From assembly GCA_031552825.1 (NCBI GenBank), contig JAVBMD010000037.1, positions 7,859-71,858 on the forward strand: a stretch of 64,000 bases of DNA, in the 5' to 3' direction. The stretch comes from WQXF01 sp031552825 (lineage in GTDB: Bacteria; Bacillota; Clostridia; Christensenellales; Aristaeellaceae). The translations under genes were made by a program, and so were the position numbers. Below are positions 34,020 through 42,618 of this stretch, one piece after another; positions within the stretch are counted from its first letter, which is position 1; every line of letters starts with the position of its first letter. The notes under the pieces are model-generated. The model was not told where the DNA came from, did not search any database, and saw nothing but the letters and a program-made list of their open reading frames with translations.

Positions 34020-35171
34020 TCATGCTTTTCTTCTCCACTCGATCAGCCGCTGAAGCACCTGCAGGCCGTACAGCAGCGCACGCTCGTCAAAGTCGAACTT
34101 CGGGTTATGCAGCGGCGCGGCATGCAGCGCATCCATGCAGCCGCAAAAGAAATATGCTCCCGGCACCTCTCGCTGAAAGAAGGAAAAATCCTCGGCAGTC
34201 ATCTTGGGCTGCACGATCAGCGCCGCATCCCCCGCGGCGCGCAGGACGCGGCGCGTCTCGCCCTCGTGGTTGAACAGGCAGGGATAGTACACCGGCTCCT
34301 CCATCTCGCACCGCACGCCGAAAGCCGCTTCCACCGCGCGCAGATCGTCGGCGATGAAGCCGCGAAGCTTCTCGTAAACCTCGTCGGAAAACGTGCGCAC
34401 TGTACACTCCAGCTCCGCGCGCGAGGCAATCACGTTACGCCGCTCTCCGGCGCGCAGCACGCCCACGGTAATCAGCGCGCGCTCAAAGGGGTTGATGCGC
34501 CGGGCGACGGTGGTTTGCAGCAGCGTGTACAGGTGCGCCGCCGCTGCCACCGCATCGTTGCCCAAGTGCGGCATCGCGCCGTGGGCGGATCGCCCATGCA
34601 CGGTGATGTTGACCTCGCAGGTTTGCGCCATCAGCGGGCCGATGCAGCTGCCGATCGCCCCCAGCGGCAGATCCGGCATCATGTGCAGGCCATAGATTGC
34701 CTCCACGTCGGGGTTTTTAAGCGCCCCGGCCTCGATCATGCGCTTTGCGCCGCCCTCGGTTTCCTCGGAGGGCTGGAACAGCAACACCACATCGTCCTTC
34801 ATCTCTCCGCGCCTTGCGGCCACCAGCCGCGCCAACGCCAGCAGACAGGCCATGTGCCCATCGTGTCCGCAGGCGTGCATGTAGCCGGGATGCTCCGATG
34901 CGTCGGCGCGCCCGGTATCCTCCGCAACGAACAGCGCGTCCATATCGGCGCGAAAAGCCACGCAGCGTCCGCTGCCGTCGCCCCGGAACACAGCGCGCAC
35001 GCCGGTATCGGCGCAGGGTTCCAGCACATCGGGCGACAGCGCGCGCAGCGCCTCCAGCACATATTGCTGGGTTTTCTTCTCCGCTTTCCCCTCTTCGGGC
35101 ATGCGATGCAGCGCGCTGCGATCCGCGCATATCCTTGGCAGTTGTGCCTGAACCTCTTCGCTGATGCGCAT
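34020..35171 (-). CDS. M20-family amidohydrolase (hippurate/IAA-amino acid hydrolase type)
   Basis: 383 residues from the ATG at 35171 after GGAGG. The metal site is visible as HACGHDGHMACLLALA and, further on, FQPSEETEGGAKRMIEAG with the catalytic Glu, YGLHMMPDLPLG, and HGRSAHGAMPH in the lid domain. Such peptidases remove acyl or aminoacyl groups from N-acyl amino acids, usually with Mn, Zn or Co. No export signal, so it is cytosolic. The natural substrate is unknown. Confidence 0.92.
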   Translation of the reverse strand: MRISEEVQAQLPRICADRSALHRMPEEGKAEKKTQQYVLEALRALSPDVLEPCADTGVRAVFRGDGSGRCVAFRADMDALFVAEDTGRADASEHPGYMHACGHDGHMACLLALARLVAARRGEMKDDVVLLFQPSEETEGGAKRMIEAGALKNPDVEAIYGLHMMPDLPLGAIGSCIGPLMAQTCEVNITVHGRSAHGAMPHLGNDAVAAAAHLYTLLQTTVARRINPFERALITVGVLRAGERRNVIASRAELECTVRTFSDEVYEKLRGFIADDLRAVEAAFGVRCEMEEPVYYPCLFNHEGETRRVLRAAGDAALIVQPKMTAEDFSFFQREVPGAYFFCGCMDALHAAPLHNPKFDFDERALLYGLQVLQRLIEWRRKA

Positions 35172-35254
35172 ACAAACCTCCGTGAGCGACGTATGGTGTA
35201 TGATACCACAGATGAAGGAAAAAATGAAGCGGCTATCGATCACGCAGCGTGGTG

Positions 35255-35263
35255 TGGTATACT
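35255..35263 (+). promoter_or_regulatory. Extended -10 promoter of the first tandem secreted protein gene
   Basis: TGGTATACT with the -10 at 35258-35263, about 34 bases before the ATG. The same TGTGGTATACT is found before the paralogous gene at 37342-37352. Confidence 0.6.
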
Positions 35264-35296
35264 TTGTATAGCTTCAGAATGAGAGGGTGCATGTCG

Positions 35297-37300
35297 ATGC
35301 GAAAGGTGCTGCGGGGTGTTGTTTGCGCGGCCATCGTCTGTCTGTGCCTGTACGGAAGAATTTCCGTCGCAGAAACCGATGTTGCCGCACGGATCGCGCA
35401 GCTTTACACCAATCCGCAGGTGATCGACGCGCTGCGCAGGGGCGAGATCCCCGAAGGGCTTGTCCAGGAGATTTGGTCTCCTCTGGACATTGATTCCTTC
35501 TGGAGCTATCAATGCAAAACCGATAGGATGGGCTGGTTCGTCTCTCGTCCGGATAGCGCCGAACCTTACCCCGCCAATGGCAGCCTGCTTCTCTTGATGC
35601 AGGATCGCATCAATGCCGAGGGCGCGACCTTCGACCTTGAGTACGATCCTCGCTTTGTAAACGATGCTTTTATAGGCTATCACGATACCAAGGAGGAATG
35701 GGTTCTGCGCGTCCCCGCCGAGCAGAGTGCGGCGATGCTTGCGGAATTTGTGACGCTGGCCGCTGACACCGCAAGCCCTCTTTCCAGCTATGTTGAAGCG
35801 CTCGATGTCGAGACCGATGCGCAACGGCAGGCGCTGTTTCAGTCGCACATCGAAAGCTGGCGCGAAAAGTTTCCCCTTTCCTACGCCTCGCTGAACAGCG
35901 CAATGTATAATCCTTACCTCATCGGGGATTACGATGAAGGGCTCTTCACGGCCGATTTGGGTTCCAGCGAATTTTCGCTGACCGCCGCGCAGTTTGAAGC
36001 GGTGTATGCCACGTGCAGACCTCTGTCGCGTGGCAACGGACAAAGCGCAATGGAGGAGCCGCTACGCGCGATGAAGGTCGTGCCCACGCGCATCGAGTCC
36101 CTCTCCGCCTATAGCCCAACTTGGACCGGTTCGTTTATGCTCTATGATGGAGATTTATCCGACATGCCCTGGCTATGCTACGCAAATGATGATACAGACA
36201 TCCGCCGGTACGTCGATCTAACACAGGCGCAATTCGATGCGCTGGCCGCGGCCTGCTGGCCGCTCTCCCCCGCCGAGCGCATCGCCCCGATGAAAAAGCT
36301 GTACGATGAGCTGGCTACCCCGCCGCACAGCGTGCAGGAACGCATTGACGCGCTGTACACCAATCCAGATTCTGCCGAATCCCTGTGCAGAGATATCCAA
36401 CCCGCAGGCTGGGAAGATGTGCTGGACAATTACACCGGAGATGATGATCACACGGTGTTCCTCTGTGAAGAGGATGCTTTGCAGTGGCAGTTGTCCTTTG
36501 AAACAGATACCTCTGGCCGCTTCAAGCGCTTGCGCTCCTCCATCCTGTCGCTGCACGTACCAGAAGAAGATACCTATGCCTACCTGAACTTCACGATGGG
36601 CGAGATGCTATGCAACGGCGACGCAAAATTTTCCTACGAGATGGACGGCGAGTTTGGCGAGGTCACCATCCCCGCTGCGCAATGCAAAAAGATTCTCACT
36701 GAGTTTGCCACACTGGCTGTGGTGTGCGCACAGCCGCTAGATCTTTTGGATGAGACAGCGCTTGACGAGCGCAAGGATTCTGTCGCCAACTTTGTGACGC
36801 GGTGCAAGGCTTCCTTCCCGGTTACACGCATCGGGCTGAACTTAGAATACTTTACGAAAATTCTGGAAGCCGATCTCCTCGAGCAGCGCTATTGGCTGTA
36901 CACGTATGGCGACGGTCCATCGCTGGCCTATACGCTAACCGCCGAGCAGTTTGAGGCCGCGTTTGATTCCTGCGCGGCGGTTCCTTGGAATGCGCGCGAC
37001 GCTTGGGCGACAGGCTACGCGCTGGCGTTGAAGCAGGCTCCGGCGCGCGTTCTTTATCTCCGCTACGGCAAGGCTCCCTACAGCTTGACGGGCGATTATG
37101 CGCTCGGGAGATTTCTCTTGCATACGCGCGACGAGTACGATAACGAACTTGATCGCCGCTTCCTGACGCTGGAACAATACGAGGCGTTGGCCGCCGAATG
37201 CCTGCCTCTGTCGCCCGAAGAATGCATCGCACGCCTGGCCAAAGCCTTTGACGAAGCGGATGCGAATTACCTGCCCTTCGGCGAAGAGCCGTGGTATTAA
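35297..37300 (+). CDS. Secreted two-module protein, paralogue A (667 aa)
   Basis: The ATG at 35297 is nine bases from GAGAGGG; an ATG two codons earlier (35291) is in frame but too close. Signal peptide RKVLRGVVCAAIVCLCLYG with cleavage near SVA|ETD. The mature part is two copies of a module of about 330 residues. Copy 1 begins ARIAQLYTNPQVIDALRR and copy 2 begins ERIDALYTNPDSAESLCRD. Both end with a QF(D/E)A..C.PLSP block, for example QFDALAAACWPLSPAERIA and QYEALAAECLPLSPEECIA. No known domain or catalytic motif is seen. The next gene carries a third copy. Function unknown. Confidence 0.75.
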   Translation: MRKVLRGVVCAAIVCLCLYGRISVAETDVAARIAQLYTNPQVIDALRRGEIPEGLVQEIWSPLDIDSFWSYQCKTDRMGWFVSRPDSAEPYPANGSLLLLMQDRINAEGATFDLEYDPRFVNDAFIGYHDTKEEWVLRVPAEQSAAMLAEFVTLAADTASPLSSYVEALDVETDAQRQALFQSHIESWREKFPLSYASLNSAMYNPYLIGDYDEGLFTADLGSSEFSLTAAQFEAVYATCRPLSRGNGQSAMEEPLRAMKVVPTRIESLSAYSPTWTGSFMLYDGDLSDMPWLCYANDDTDIRRYVDLTQAQFDALAAACWPLSPAERIAPMKKLYDELATPPHSVQERIDALYTNPDSAESLCRDIQPAGWEDVLDNYTGDDDHTVFLCEEDALQWQLSFETDTSGRFKRLRSSILSLHVPEEDTYAYLNFTMGEMLCNGDAKFSYEMDGEFGEVTIPAAQCKKILTEFATLAVVCAQPLDLLDETALDERKDSVANFVTRCKASFPVTRIGLNLEYFTKILEADLLEQRYWLYTYGDGPSLAYTLTAEQFEAAFDSCAAVPWNARDAWATGYALALKQAPARVLYLRYGKAPYSLTGDYALGRFLLHTRDEYDNELDRRFLTLEQYEALAAECLPLSPEECIARLAKAFDEADANYLPFGEEPWY

Positions 37301-37343
37301 GCGAGAATCGCGCGCTGCGAAAATTTGGTCGCTCGCGGTGATG

Positions 37344-37352
37344 TGGTATACT
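37344..37352 (+). promoter_or_regulatory. Extended -10 promoter of the second tandem secreted protein gene
   Basis: TGGTATACT, -10 at 37347-37352, with TTGGTC 16 bases upstream as a possible -35. It is a copy of the promoter before paralogue A. Confidence 0.6.
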
Positions 37353-37383
37353 GGGGGTAGCTTTCGGATGGGAGGGATTTTCT

Positions 37384-38436
37384 ATGTGGACTCGCAGGGT
37401 GATTTGTATCGTTGCTTGCGCGCTGCTTTTCGCCGCGCTTGGTTCCGTCGCGCGCGGCGCAGACGCGCAGACCAGCGCGCGGGAGCGCGTGGAACAGCTC
37501 TACACCAACTCCGAGGCGATAGAATCCCTGCGCGAGGACATCCTCCCAGCGGGCTGGGAGGACGCGGTGGAGCTGGACTTTACCGGCATGCGGTACAAGA
37601 GTTACCGCTGCGAAAACGGCGGGCTGGAATGGGAGCTGACCTTCGAAAAGGGCGAGAACGGCACGTTTGGCCCATTCAGCCAAGCGGACTTTCAGCTGCG
37701 CCGGACGTCGCTGGATGAGCGAGCACAGCCGCAGCTCCATTCCCTTTCGATGACGCTGGGCGAGCGGCTCGGTGATGGAGCCGCCTCCTTCTACTGCCTG
37801 AGCGACGACGCCTACTGGGGCATCAGCATTCCGCCCGAGCGCTGCAAAGCGGCACTGACGGAATTCGCGCTGCTGGCGAATGCCTGCGCCAAGCCCGCGA
37901 ACGAGCTGACCGACGTCGAGCGCACCGAACGTAGCGATACGATCGACGGCTTTTTGCGGCGGTGGCGCGCGGCGTATCCTTTTCTGTACGAGTATCTGAG
38001 CGACGCGGAGGGAAACCCCTGCGTAGAAGCGGATTACGGGGAGGGACAGTACACCCTGCGCGCCAAGGGCGATCACGAAACGCTGGCCTATGCGCTAACC
38101 CGCGCGCAGTTTGACGCAGCCTACGCGGACTGCGCCGCCCTCCCCTTGGAACAGCGCGCCGCGTATGCGACGGGCTACGCACAAACCTTGAACCACTCCC
38201 CTCAGCATGTGCTGTTGCTCTATGATGAGGCGCACGATTACTTGCTCAGCGCCCGCTATGATGGCAGCGATGAGTTTTTCCTCTCCTTCTTTCTGGATGG
38301 CGAGGAGGACGGTGAATTTGTGCGGTTGGATCAACAGCAATACGAGGCGCTGGCCGCCCAACTGCTGCCCCTTGACCCTGCCGAGCGCTCCGCACCCATG
38401 CGCGCGGCCTATCTACAGCGCCAGTCCGAGAAATAA
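37384..38436 (+). CDS. Secreted one-module protein, paralogue B (350 aa)
   Basis: ATG at 37384 after GGGAGGG. Signal peptide WTRRVICIVACALLFAALG with cleavage near ARG|ADA. One module follows: ARERVEQLYTNSEAIESLRED, ILPAGWEDAVELDF (compare IQPAGWEDVLDNY in paralogue A), QFDAAYADCAALPLEQRAAY, and QYEALAAQLLPLDPAERS at the end. It arose by tandem duplication with paralogue A, taking the promoter and leader with it. Two Cys in the module are partly conserved between copies. Function unknown. Confidence 0.75.
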   Translation: MWTRRVICIVACALLFAALGSVARGADAQTSARERVEQLYTNSEAIESLREDILPAGWEDAVELDFTGMRYKSYRCENGGLEWELTFEKGENGTFGPFSQADFQLRRTSLDERAQPQLHSLSMTLGERLGDGAASFYCLSDDAYWGISIPPERCKAALTEFALLANACAKPANELTDVERTERSDTIDGFLRRWRAAYPFLYEYLSDAEGNPCVEADYGEGQYTLRAKGDHETLAYALTRAQFDAAYADCAALPLEQRAAYATGYAQTLNHSPQHVLLLYDEAHDYLLSARYDGSDEFFLSFFLDGEEDGEFVRLDQQQYEALAAQLLPLDPAERSAPMRAAYLQRQSEK

Positions 38437-38439
38437 TCC

Positions 38440-38468
38440 TTGACACGCCAGCGCTTTCCTCCTATACT
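38440..38468 (+). promoter_or_regulatory. Promoter of the T-box-controlled aminotransferase-tyrS operon
   Basis: A perfect TTGACA (38440-38445), exactly 17 bases, then TATACT (38463-38468). Transcription should start near 38475, at the base of T-box stem I. Confidence 0.85.
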
Positions 38469-38474
38469 AAATCA

Positions 38475-38739
38475 AAATACGCGATGATGGGAACCAAACC
38501 GTGCCCTATCCGCCTCAAGAGAGCTTCCGGTCGGTGCGAGGAAGCGGCGATGGCTGCGGAACCTACCTCCCGGAGCGCGGCGCAGAGCCGGTGGATTGCC
38601 GCCGGGGTAGAGCGCCGCCGGTGCGCCGGATACAGCGCCGAACCCACGGGGTTCATAAGGAGCGCGCCGCAAGGCGGGCTCACACGGAAGTGGTACCGCG
38701 CAACGCGCCTTCTGATCGCAGGATCAGAGGGCGTTTTTT
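38475..38739 (+). ncRNA. Tyrosine T-box leader riboswitch
   Basis: A full T-box leader fills this stretch. Stem I shows the AGAGAG motif near 38518-38523 and the GGTGCGA distal loop near 38532-38538. The specifier loop follows (GCGGAACCTACCTCCCGGAGC region), with TAC (Tyr) at 38564-38566. The T-box element GAAGTGGTACCGCG is at 38687-38700; its TGGT bulge pairs with an ACCA tRNA end, i.e. discriminator A, as in tRNA-Tyr. The terminator AACGC..CCTTCTGATC/GATCAGAGG..GCGTT with TTTTTT is at 38702-38739. Uncharged tRNA-Tyr should stabilise the antiterminator and switch on the operon. The Tyr assignment is supported by tyrS as the second gene. Confidence 0.93.
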
Positions 38740-38761
38740 GATTACAGAGGGGGCATACACG

Positions 38762-39949
38762 ATGGAAACCAAGGCGCTACAATTCGCCGACCGGTTCGAG
38801 GGCATCACAGGCAGCGCGATCCGCGAAATCCTCAAGCTGCTCAACCGGCCGGGCATGATCTCCTTCGGCGGCGGCAACCCGGCGGCCAGCGCGCTTGAGG
38901 AGGACGTGATCTCCGAGATCGCGCAAACCGTGCTGGCCAAGAACGGCAAGGCCATTCTGCAATACGGCGCGACCGACGGCTACCAGCCGCTACGCGAGGC
39001 GCTGTCCGATTGGCTGACCGGCTTCGGCTTTCGTGCGCAGCCCGAGGAAATTTTGCCCATCACCGGCTCCACGCAGGGTGTCGATCTGTTAGCCAAGGCG
39101 CTGATTAACCCCGGCGACGTGGTGCTGGTGGAAAACCCTTCGTACCTCGGCACGCTGCAGGCGCTGCGCCTGTATCAGGCCAAGCTGGTGCCGGTTCCTA
39201 CCGATGAGGGCGGCATCATCGTCGAGGAACTGGAGCGGCTGATGCGGCAGCACAGACCCAAGATGCTCTACGTGATCCCCACCTTCCAGAACCCCACCGG
39301 CATCACGCTCTCGCCGGAGCGCCGCCCGCGCATCGCCGAGCTGGCGGCCAAGTATGGCGTGCTCACGCTGGAGGACGATCCGTATCGCGACCTGCGCTAC
39401 GAGGGCGAGGAACTGCCCGCCATCAAATCCTTCGACGCCGAGGGCTGGGTGGCGCACCTTTCGAGCTTCTCCAAGATCATCTCGCCCGGTCTTCGCTGCG
39501 GCGCGCTGACCTGCCGCCCCGACTTGCTGCGCAAGGCGGTGATCGGCAAGCAGAGCACCGACGTACACACCAGCACGCTGACGCAAGCCGTCGTAGCCGA
39601 GTACCTGCGGCAGGGTCGGCTCCCGGCGCACATCGCCGCCATCCGCGAAAGCTACGCCGCGCAGATGCGCGCCATGCTGGATCTGCTGGCAACCTTCCCC
39701 GAGGGCACGCGCTATACGCGGCCGCAGGGCGGTCTGTTCCTCTGGGCGCAGCTGCCCGGCGGGCTCGACGCCGAGGCGCTGCTGCGCACCGCCATCGAGC
39801 GCAACGTGGCCTTCGTGCCCGGCACGCACTTCTACTGCGAGGGCGGTCACACCGATACCTTGCGGCTCAACTTCTCCAACAGCTCGCTGGAGCAAATCGG
39901 CATCGGCATGTACACGCTGCGCGAGGTCGTCGCCGAATCTCTGAAATAA
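38762..39949 (+). CDS. PLP-dependent aminotransferase, probably aromatic (fold type I)
   Basis: 395 residues from the ATG at 38762; the open frame extends upstream through the T-box and is not used there. Family marks: FGGGNPAAS near the N-terminus, ITGSTQGVDLLAKALINPGD, PTFQNPTGITLSPERR, LEDDPYRDLRYEGE and SFSKIISPGLRCG, where the Lys binds PLP. It belongs to the LysN/2-aminoadipate/MocR-like subgroup without a DNA-binding domain. Control by a tyrosine T-box and linkage to tyrS point to the last step of tyrosine synthesis (4-hydroxyphenylpyruvate to tyrosine). That specificity is inferred from regulation, not from active-site residues. Confidence 0.88.
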   Translation: METKALQFADRFEGITGSAIREILKLLNRPGMISFGGGNPAASALEEDVISEIAQTVLAKNGKAILQYGATDGYQPLREALSDWLTGFGFRAQPEEILPITGSTQGVDLLAKALINPGDVVLVENPSYLGTLQALRLYQAKLVPVPTDEGGIIVEELERLMRQHRPKMLYVIPTFQNPTGITLSPERRPRIAELAAKYGVLTLEDDPYRDLRYEGEELPAIKSFDAEGWVAHLSSFSKIISPGLRCGALTCRPDLLRKAVIGKQSTDVHTSTLTQAVVAEYLRQGRLPAHIAAIRESYAAQMRAMLDLLATFPEGTRYTRPQGGLFLWAQLPGGLDAEALLRTAIERNVAFVPGTHFYCEGGHTDTLRLNFSNSSLEQIGIGMYTLREVVAESLK

Positions 39950-39973
39950 AACAAGCACAGGAGGTATTCCCCC

Positions 39974-41200
39974 ATGCATATTCTTGATACGCTCAAAGAG
40001 CGCGGATTCCTCGCGCAGATTACCTTCGAGGAGGATCTCTACAAGCTGCTCGAGCGCGAGCCGGTCACCTTCTACGAGGGCACCGACCCCACCGCCGATA
40101 GCCTGCACATCGGCCATTGCGTGCCCTTCTTCGCCATGGCGCACATGCAGCGCGCCGGACACCGCCCCATCGCGCTGATGGGCGGCGGCACCGCGATGAT
40201 CGGTGACCCCTCGGGCAAGACCGACATGCGCTCGATGCTCTCGGTGGAGCAGATCGACGCCAACATCCAGAAGATTAAGAAGCAGGTTTCCTGCTTCCTC
40301 GACTTCGCGGGCGACAAGGCGCTGCTGGTCAACAATGGCGACTGGCTGCGCTCGCTCAACTACCTCGACTTCATGCGCGACGTGGGCGCGATGTTCTCGG
40401 TCAACCGCATGCTGACCGCCGATTGCTACAAGCAGCGGCTGGAGAAGGGGCTTTCCTTCCTCGAGTTTACCTACATGCCGATGCAAGCCTACGACTTCCT
40501 GCAGCTCTTTAAGCGCTACAACTGCCGCCTGCAGGTCGGCGGCGACGATCAGTGGAGCAACATGTTGGCCGGCGCCGACCTCATCCGCCGCAAGGAGCAG
40601 CAGGACGCCTTCGTCACCACCTTCAAGCTGGTCTCCAACGCTGACGGTTCCAAGATGGGCAAGACCGTGGCCGGGGCGCTGTGGCTGGATCCGGAGCGGT
40701 GCAGCCCCTACGACTTCTACCAATACTGGCGCAACGTCGCCGATGCCGACGTGGAGCGCTACCTCGGCCTGCTCACCTTCCTTCCGATGGACGAGGTGCG
40801 CCGCCTGGGCGCGCTGAAGGACGCCGCTATCAACGACGCTAAGCGCGTGCTGGCCTACGAGGTCACCAAGACCATCCATGGCGAGGCCGAGGCCGAGAAG
40901 GCGCAGCAGGCGGCGGCGGCGCTGTTCGGCGGCGGCGGCGACGCGGCGGCCATCCCCACCGCGCAGGTCACCGAAGCGGATCTCGCGCAGGACGCCCGCG
41001 TCACCACGCTGGTGGTGCGCGCCGGGCTGGCCTCCTCCAGCAGCGAGGCGCGCAGGCTGGTGCAGGGCGGCGGCGTGTACATCGGCGAGGAACAGATCGC
41101 CGACATCAATCGCACCGTCTCCGCCGCCGACTTCCCGGCCGATGGGCTGCTGCTGCGCAAGGGCAAAAAGAGCTACTGCCGCGTGACGCTGGCGCGCTGA
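39974..41200 (+). CDS. tyrS: Tyrosyl-tRNA synthetase
   Basis: 408 residues, typical bacterial TyrRS. It charges tRNA-Tyr with tyrosine. HIGH is at about residues 45-48 (SLHIGHCVP), the KMSKS loop reads GSKMGKT near residue 231, and the tyrosine pocket shows YEGTDPTADS, MPMQAYDFL and QVGGDDQW. The C-terminal S4 domain (GLASSSSEARRLVQGGGVYI) binds tRNA. An AGGAGG site precedes the ATG. It is the second gene of the T-box operon. Confidence 0.97.
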   Translation: MHILDTLKERGFLAQITFEEDLYKLLEREPVTFYEGTDPTADSLHIGHCVPFFAMAHMQRAGHRPIALMGGGTAMIGDPSGKTDMRSMLSVEQIDANIQKIKKQVSCFLDFAGDKALLVNNGDWLRSLNYLDFMRDVGAMFSVNRMLTADCYKQRLEKGLSFLEFTYMPMQAYDFLQLFKRYNCRLQVGGDDQWSNMLAGADLIRRKEQQDAFVTTFKLVSNADGSKMGKTVAGALWLDPERCSPYDFYQYWRNVADADVERYLGLLTFLPMDEVRRLGALKDAAINDAKRVLAYEVTKTIHGEAEAEKAQQAAAALFGGGGDAAAIPTAQVTEADLAQDARVTTLVVRAGLASSSSEARRLVQGGGVYIGEEQIADINRTVSAADFPADGLLLRKGKKSYCRVTLAR

Positions 41201-41201
41201 C

Positions 41202-41840
41202 ATGGCCGAAGCGCTGCGCTACAAAACATTGCGCGGAGCCGGACAGGATGAATTCATCATCCAGAAATCCCGCTTCATCGGCTGCGGCACGCCGGTGGCT
41301 GACGAGGCGGAGGCGCTGGCCTTCCTCTCCGCCATTCGCGCGCAATATAAGGATGCCAACCACCATTGCTACGCCTACATCGTCGGCAAAAACGAGGGCA
41401 TCATGCGCTATAACGACGATGGCGAGCCGGGCGGCACCGCAGGCATGCCCATCCTCGGCGTGATGCGCGCCCGGGGCGTGGTGGACTGCGCGGTGGTGGT
41501 GGTGCGCTATTTCGGCGGCGTGCTGCTGGGCGCGGGCGGGCTAACGCGCGCCTACACGCAGGGCGCGGTCGCCGCGCTGGACGCCGCCGGGATTGTGGCG
41601 ATGCACCGCTCCCACCGCTACCTAGCCGAGGTGCCCTATCCGCTGTGGGATCGCGTATCGCACGCGCTAGCCGCCGCGCCCTGCCGCATTGAGCAACAGG
41701 AGTTCACCGACCGCGTCACCCTGACGCTGCTCACCCGCCAGCCCGACGCCGAAGCGCTGCTGGCGCTGCTGGCGCAAATCACCGACGGCCGCACCGAGAC
41801 GTTGTTGGAGGAGGAATTGTACGCGGGGTGGGAAGCCTAA
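41202..41840 (+). CDS. yigZ: YigZ/IMPACT family protein
   Basis: 212 residues; the ATG begins one base after the tyrS stop, so it is translationally coupled to it. The IMPACT signature is clear: QKSRFIGCGTPV, DANHHCYAYIVG, YNDDGEPGGTAGMPIL and VVVRYFGGVLLGAGGL. The C-terminal half is a DUF1949 (EF-G-like) domain. Family members are linked to translation control, and placement after tyrS suits that, but the biochemical role is unsettled. The gene is followed by a terminator broken by a palindromic element. Confidence 0.92.
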   Translation: MAEALRYKTLRGAGQDEFIIQKSRFIGCGTPVADEAEALAFLSAIRAQYKDANHHCYAYIVGKNEGIMRYNDDGEPGGTAGMPILGVMRARGVVDCAVVVVRYFGGVLLGAGGLTRAYTQGAVAALDAAGIVAMHRSHRYLAEVPYPLWDRVSHALAAAPCRIEQQEFTDRVTLTLLTRQPDAEALLALLAQITDGRTETLLEEELYAGWEA

Positions 41841-41847
41841 GCTAAAC

Positions 41848-42031
41848 AAAAAAGCCGCCTCTCGGCGGTCAGGTTATCAACAAAGTTAGACCGTCGAGAA
41901 ATGTCCAGATGTGGGCGAAGCACAAGCGTGTCCGTAGGAGGCGTACACAGGTACGCCGACAAGGCGCGCGCTGGGCTGAACCCGCAGATGGGCGTTTATC
42001 GACGGTCTGGCCGCCTCTCGGCGGTCTTTTT
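41848..42031. mobile_element. Palindromic MITE-like element inserted in a bidirectional terminator
   Basis: The hairpin GCCGCCTCTCGGCGGTC is present twice, at 41854-41870 and 42010-42026. The left copy has only the A-run (AAAAA, 41849-41853) and the right copy only the T-run (TTTTT from 42027), which together would make one ordinary bidirectional terminator. Between them is a 121-bp imperfect palindrome (41888-42008) with ends AGACCGTCGA/TCGACGGTCT and an apical hairpin GGCGTAC-ACAG-GTACGCC (41940-41957). It has no coding capacity. The 17-bp duplication fits target-site duplication by a non-autonomous element; replication slippage is the other option. It lies between the convergent yigZ and DUF4342-like genes. 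Confidence 0.7.
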
Positions 42032-42039
42032 GTTACGGC

Positions 42040-42618
42040 TTACTCAGCCTGCTTTTCCTCTTCGTCCTGCTGCTCCGGCTCCTGCGGACGCTTCACCGCC
42101 TCGGCGACGCTATCCGCGGTGGCGCGAACGTTCTCGGCGGCATGTTCCACAAAGGCGTGCAGATTGACGTCGGTATGGCGCGGCGCTTTCTGCCAGTTAA
42201 TGCGGTAACCGTTCAGGAAAGTAAGGATCAGACCGATCAGTAGCACCCACGGCGCGGCACAGCCCACGAAGGTCAGAAACAGCACCGTGAAGTTGGAAAC
42301 CACCAGATCGCCCTTGCGCACCAGCACGCGGGAGAAGAAGAACGCCTTGACGCCCTCCCAATCCAGCACGAAAGCCGGGCGGCGGTGCGGATTGCTCCGC
42401 TCCTCTTCCTGCAACCGCTCGCTGGCGTCGGCAAAGGGATTGAAGTTGGCACGGCCTCCGTCGCGCTTGCCGTTGTTGATGCGTCCGCTGCGCTCCAGCT
42501 CCACCAAGCACTGCGGCAGATCGCCGCCAAAGCGGTCGAGCAGCTCGATGGCTTCCTCGTAGGTAATCCCGGCCTTGTTGCGCAGGTAATCAACCTGTTC
42601 GATATTGTGATTGTTCAT
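42040..42618 (-). CDS. DUF4342-like membrane protein with UBA-like N-terminus
   Basis: 192 residues after an AGGAGG site. The first 45 residues (VDYLRNKAGITYEEAIELLDRFGGD) form a UBA/TS-N-like three-helix domain. One membrane segment (NFTVLFLTFVGCAAPWVLLIG, about 107-130) follows in a DUF4342-type region (EGVKAFFFSRVLVRKGDLVV). The C-terminus is hydrophilic and acidic (EPEQQDEEEKQAE). The function is unknown. It is transcribed alone. Confidence 0.72.
   Translation of the reverse strand: MNNHNIEQVDYLRNKAGITYEEAIELLDRFGGDLPQCLVELERSGRINNGKRDGGRANFNPFADASERLQEEERSNPHRRPAFVLDWEGVKAFFFSRVLVRKGDLVVSNFTVLFLTFVGCAAPWVLLIGLILTFLNGYRINWQKAPRHTDVNLHAFVEHAAENVRATADSVAEAVKRPQEPEQQDEEEKQAE

Noticed and set aside
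38501..38761. N-terminal extension of the aminotransferase through the T-box leader
   Set aside because: The open frame is fortuitous. The stretch is the T-box RNA, and the ATG at 38762 gives the normal protein N-terminus.
39089..41203. 704-codon minus-strand open frame opposite the aminotransferase and tyrS genes
   Set aside because: It spans two well-identified plus-strand genes and their spacer, and its product has shadow-type composition.
41988..42030. Palindrome at 41888-42008 as a simple terminator pair for convergent genes
   Set aside because: Two independent terminators would not be expected to share an identical 17-bp hairpin, each missing the opposite flanking run; insertion into one terminator explains this better.
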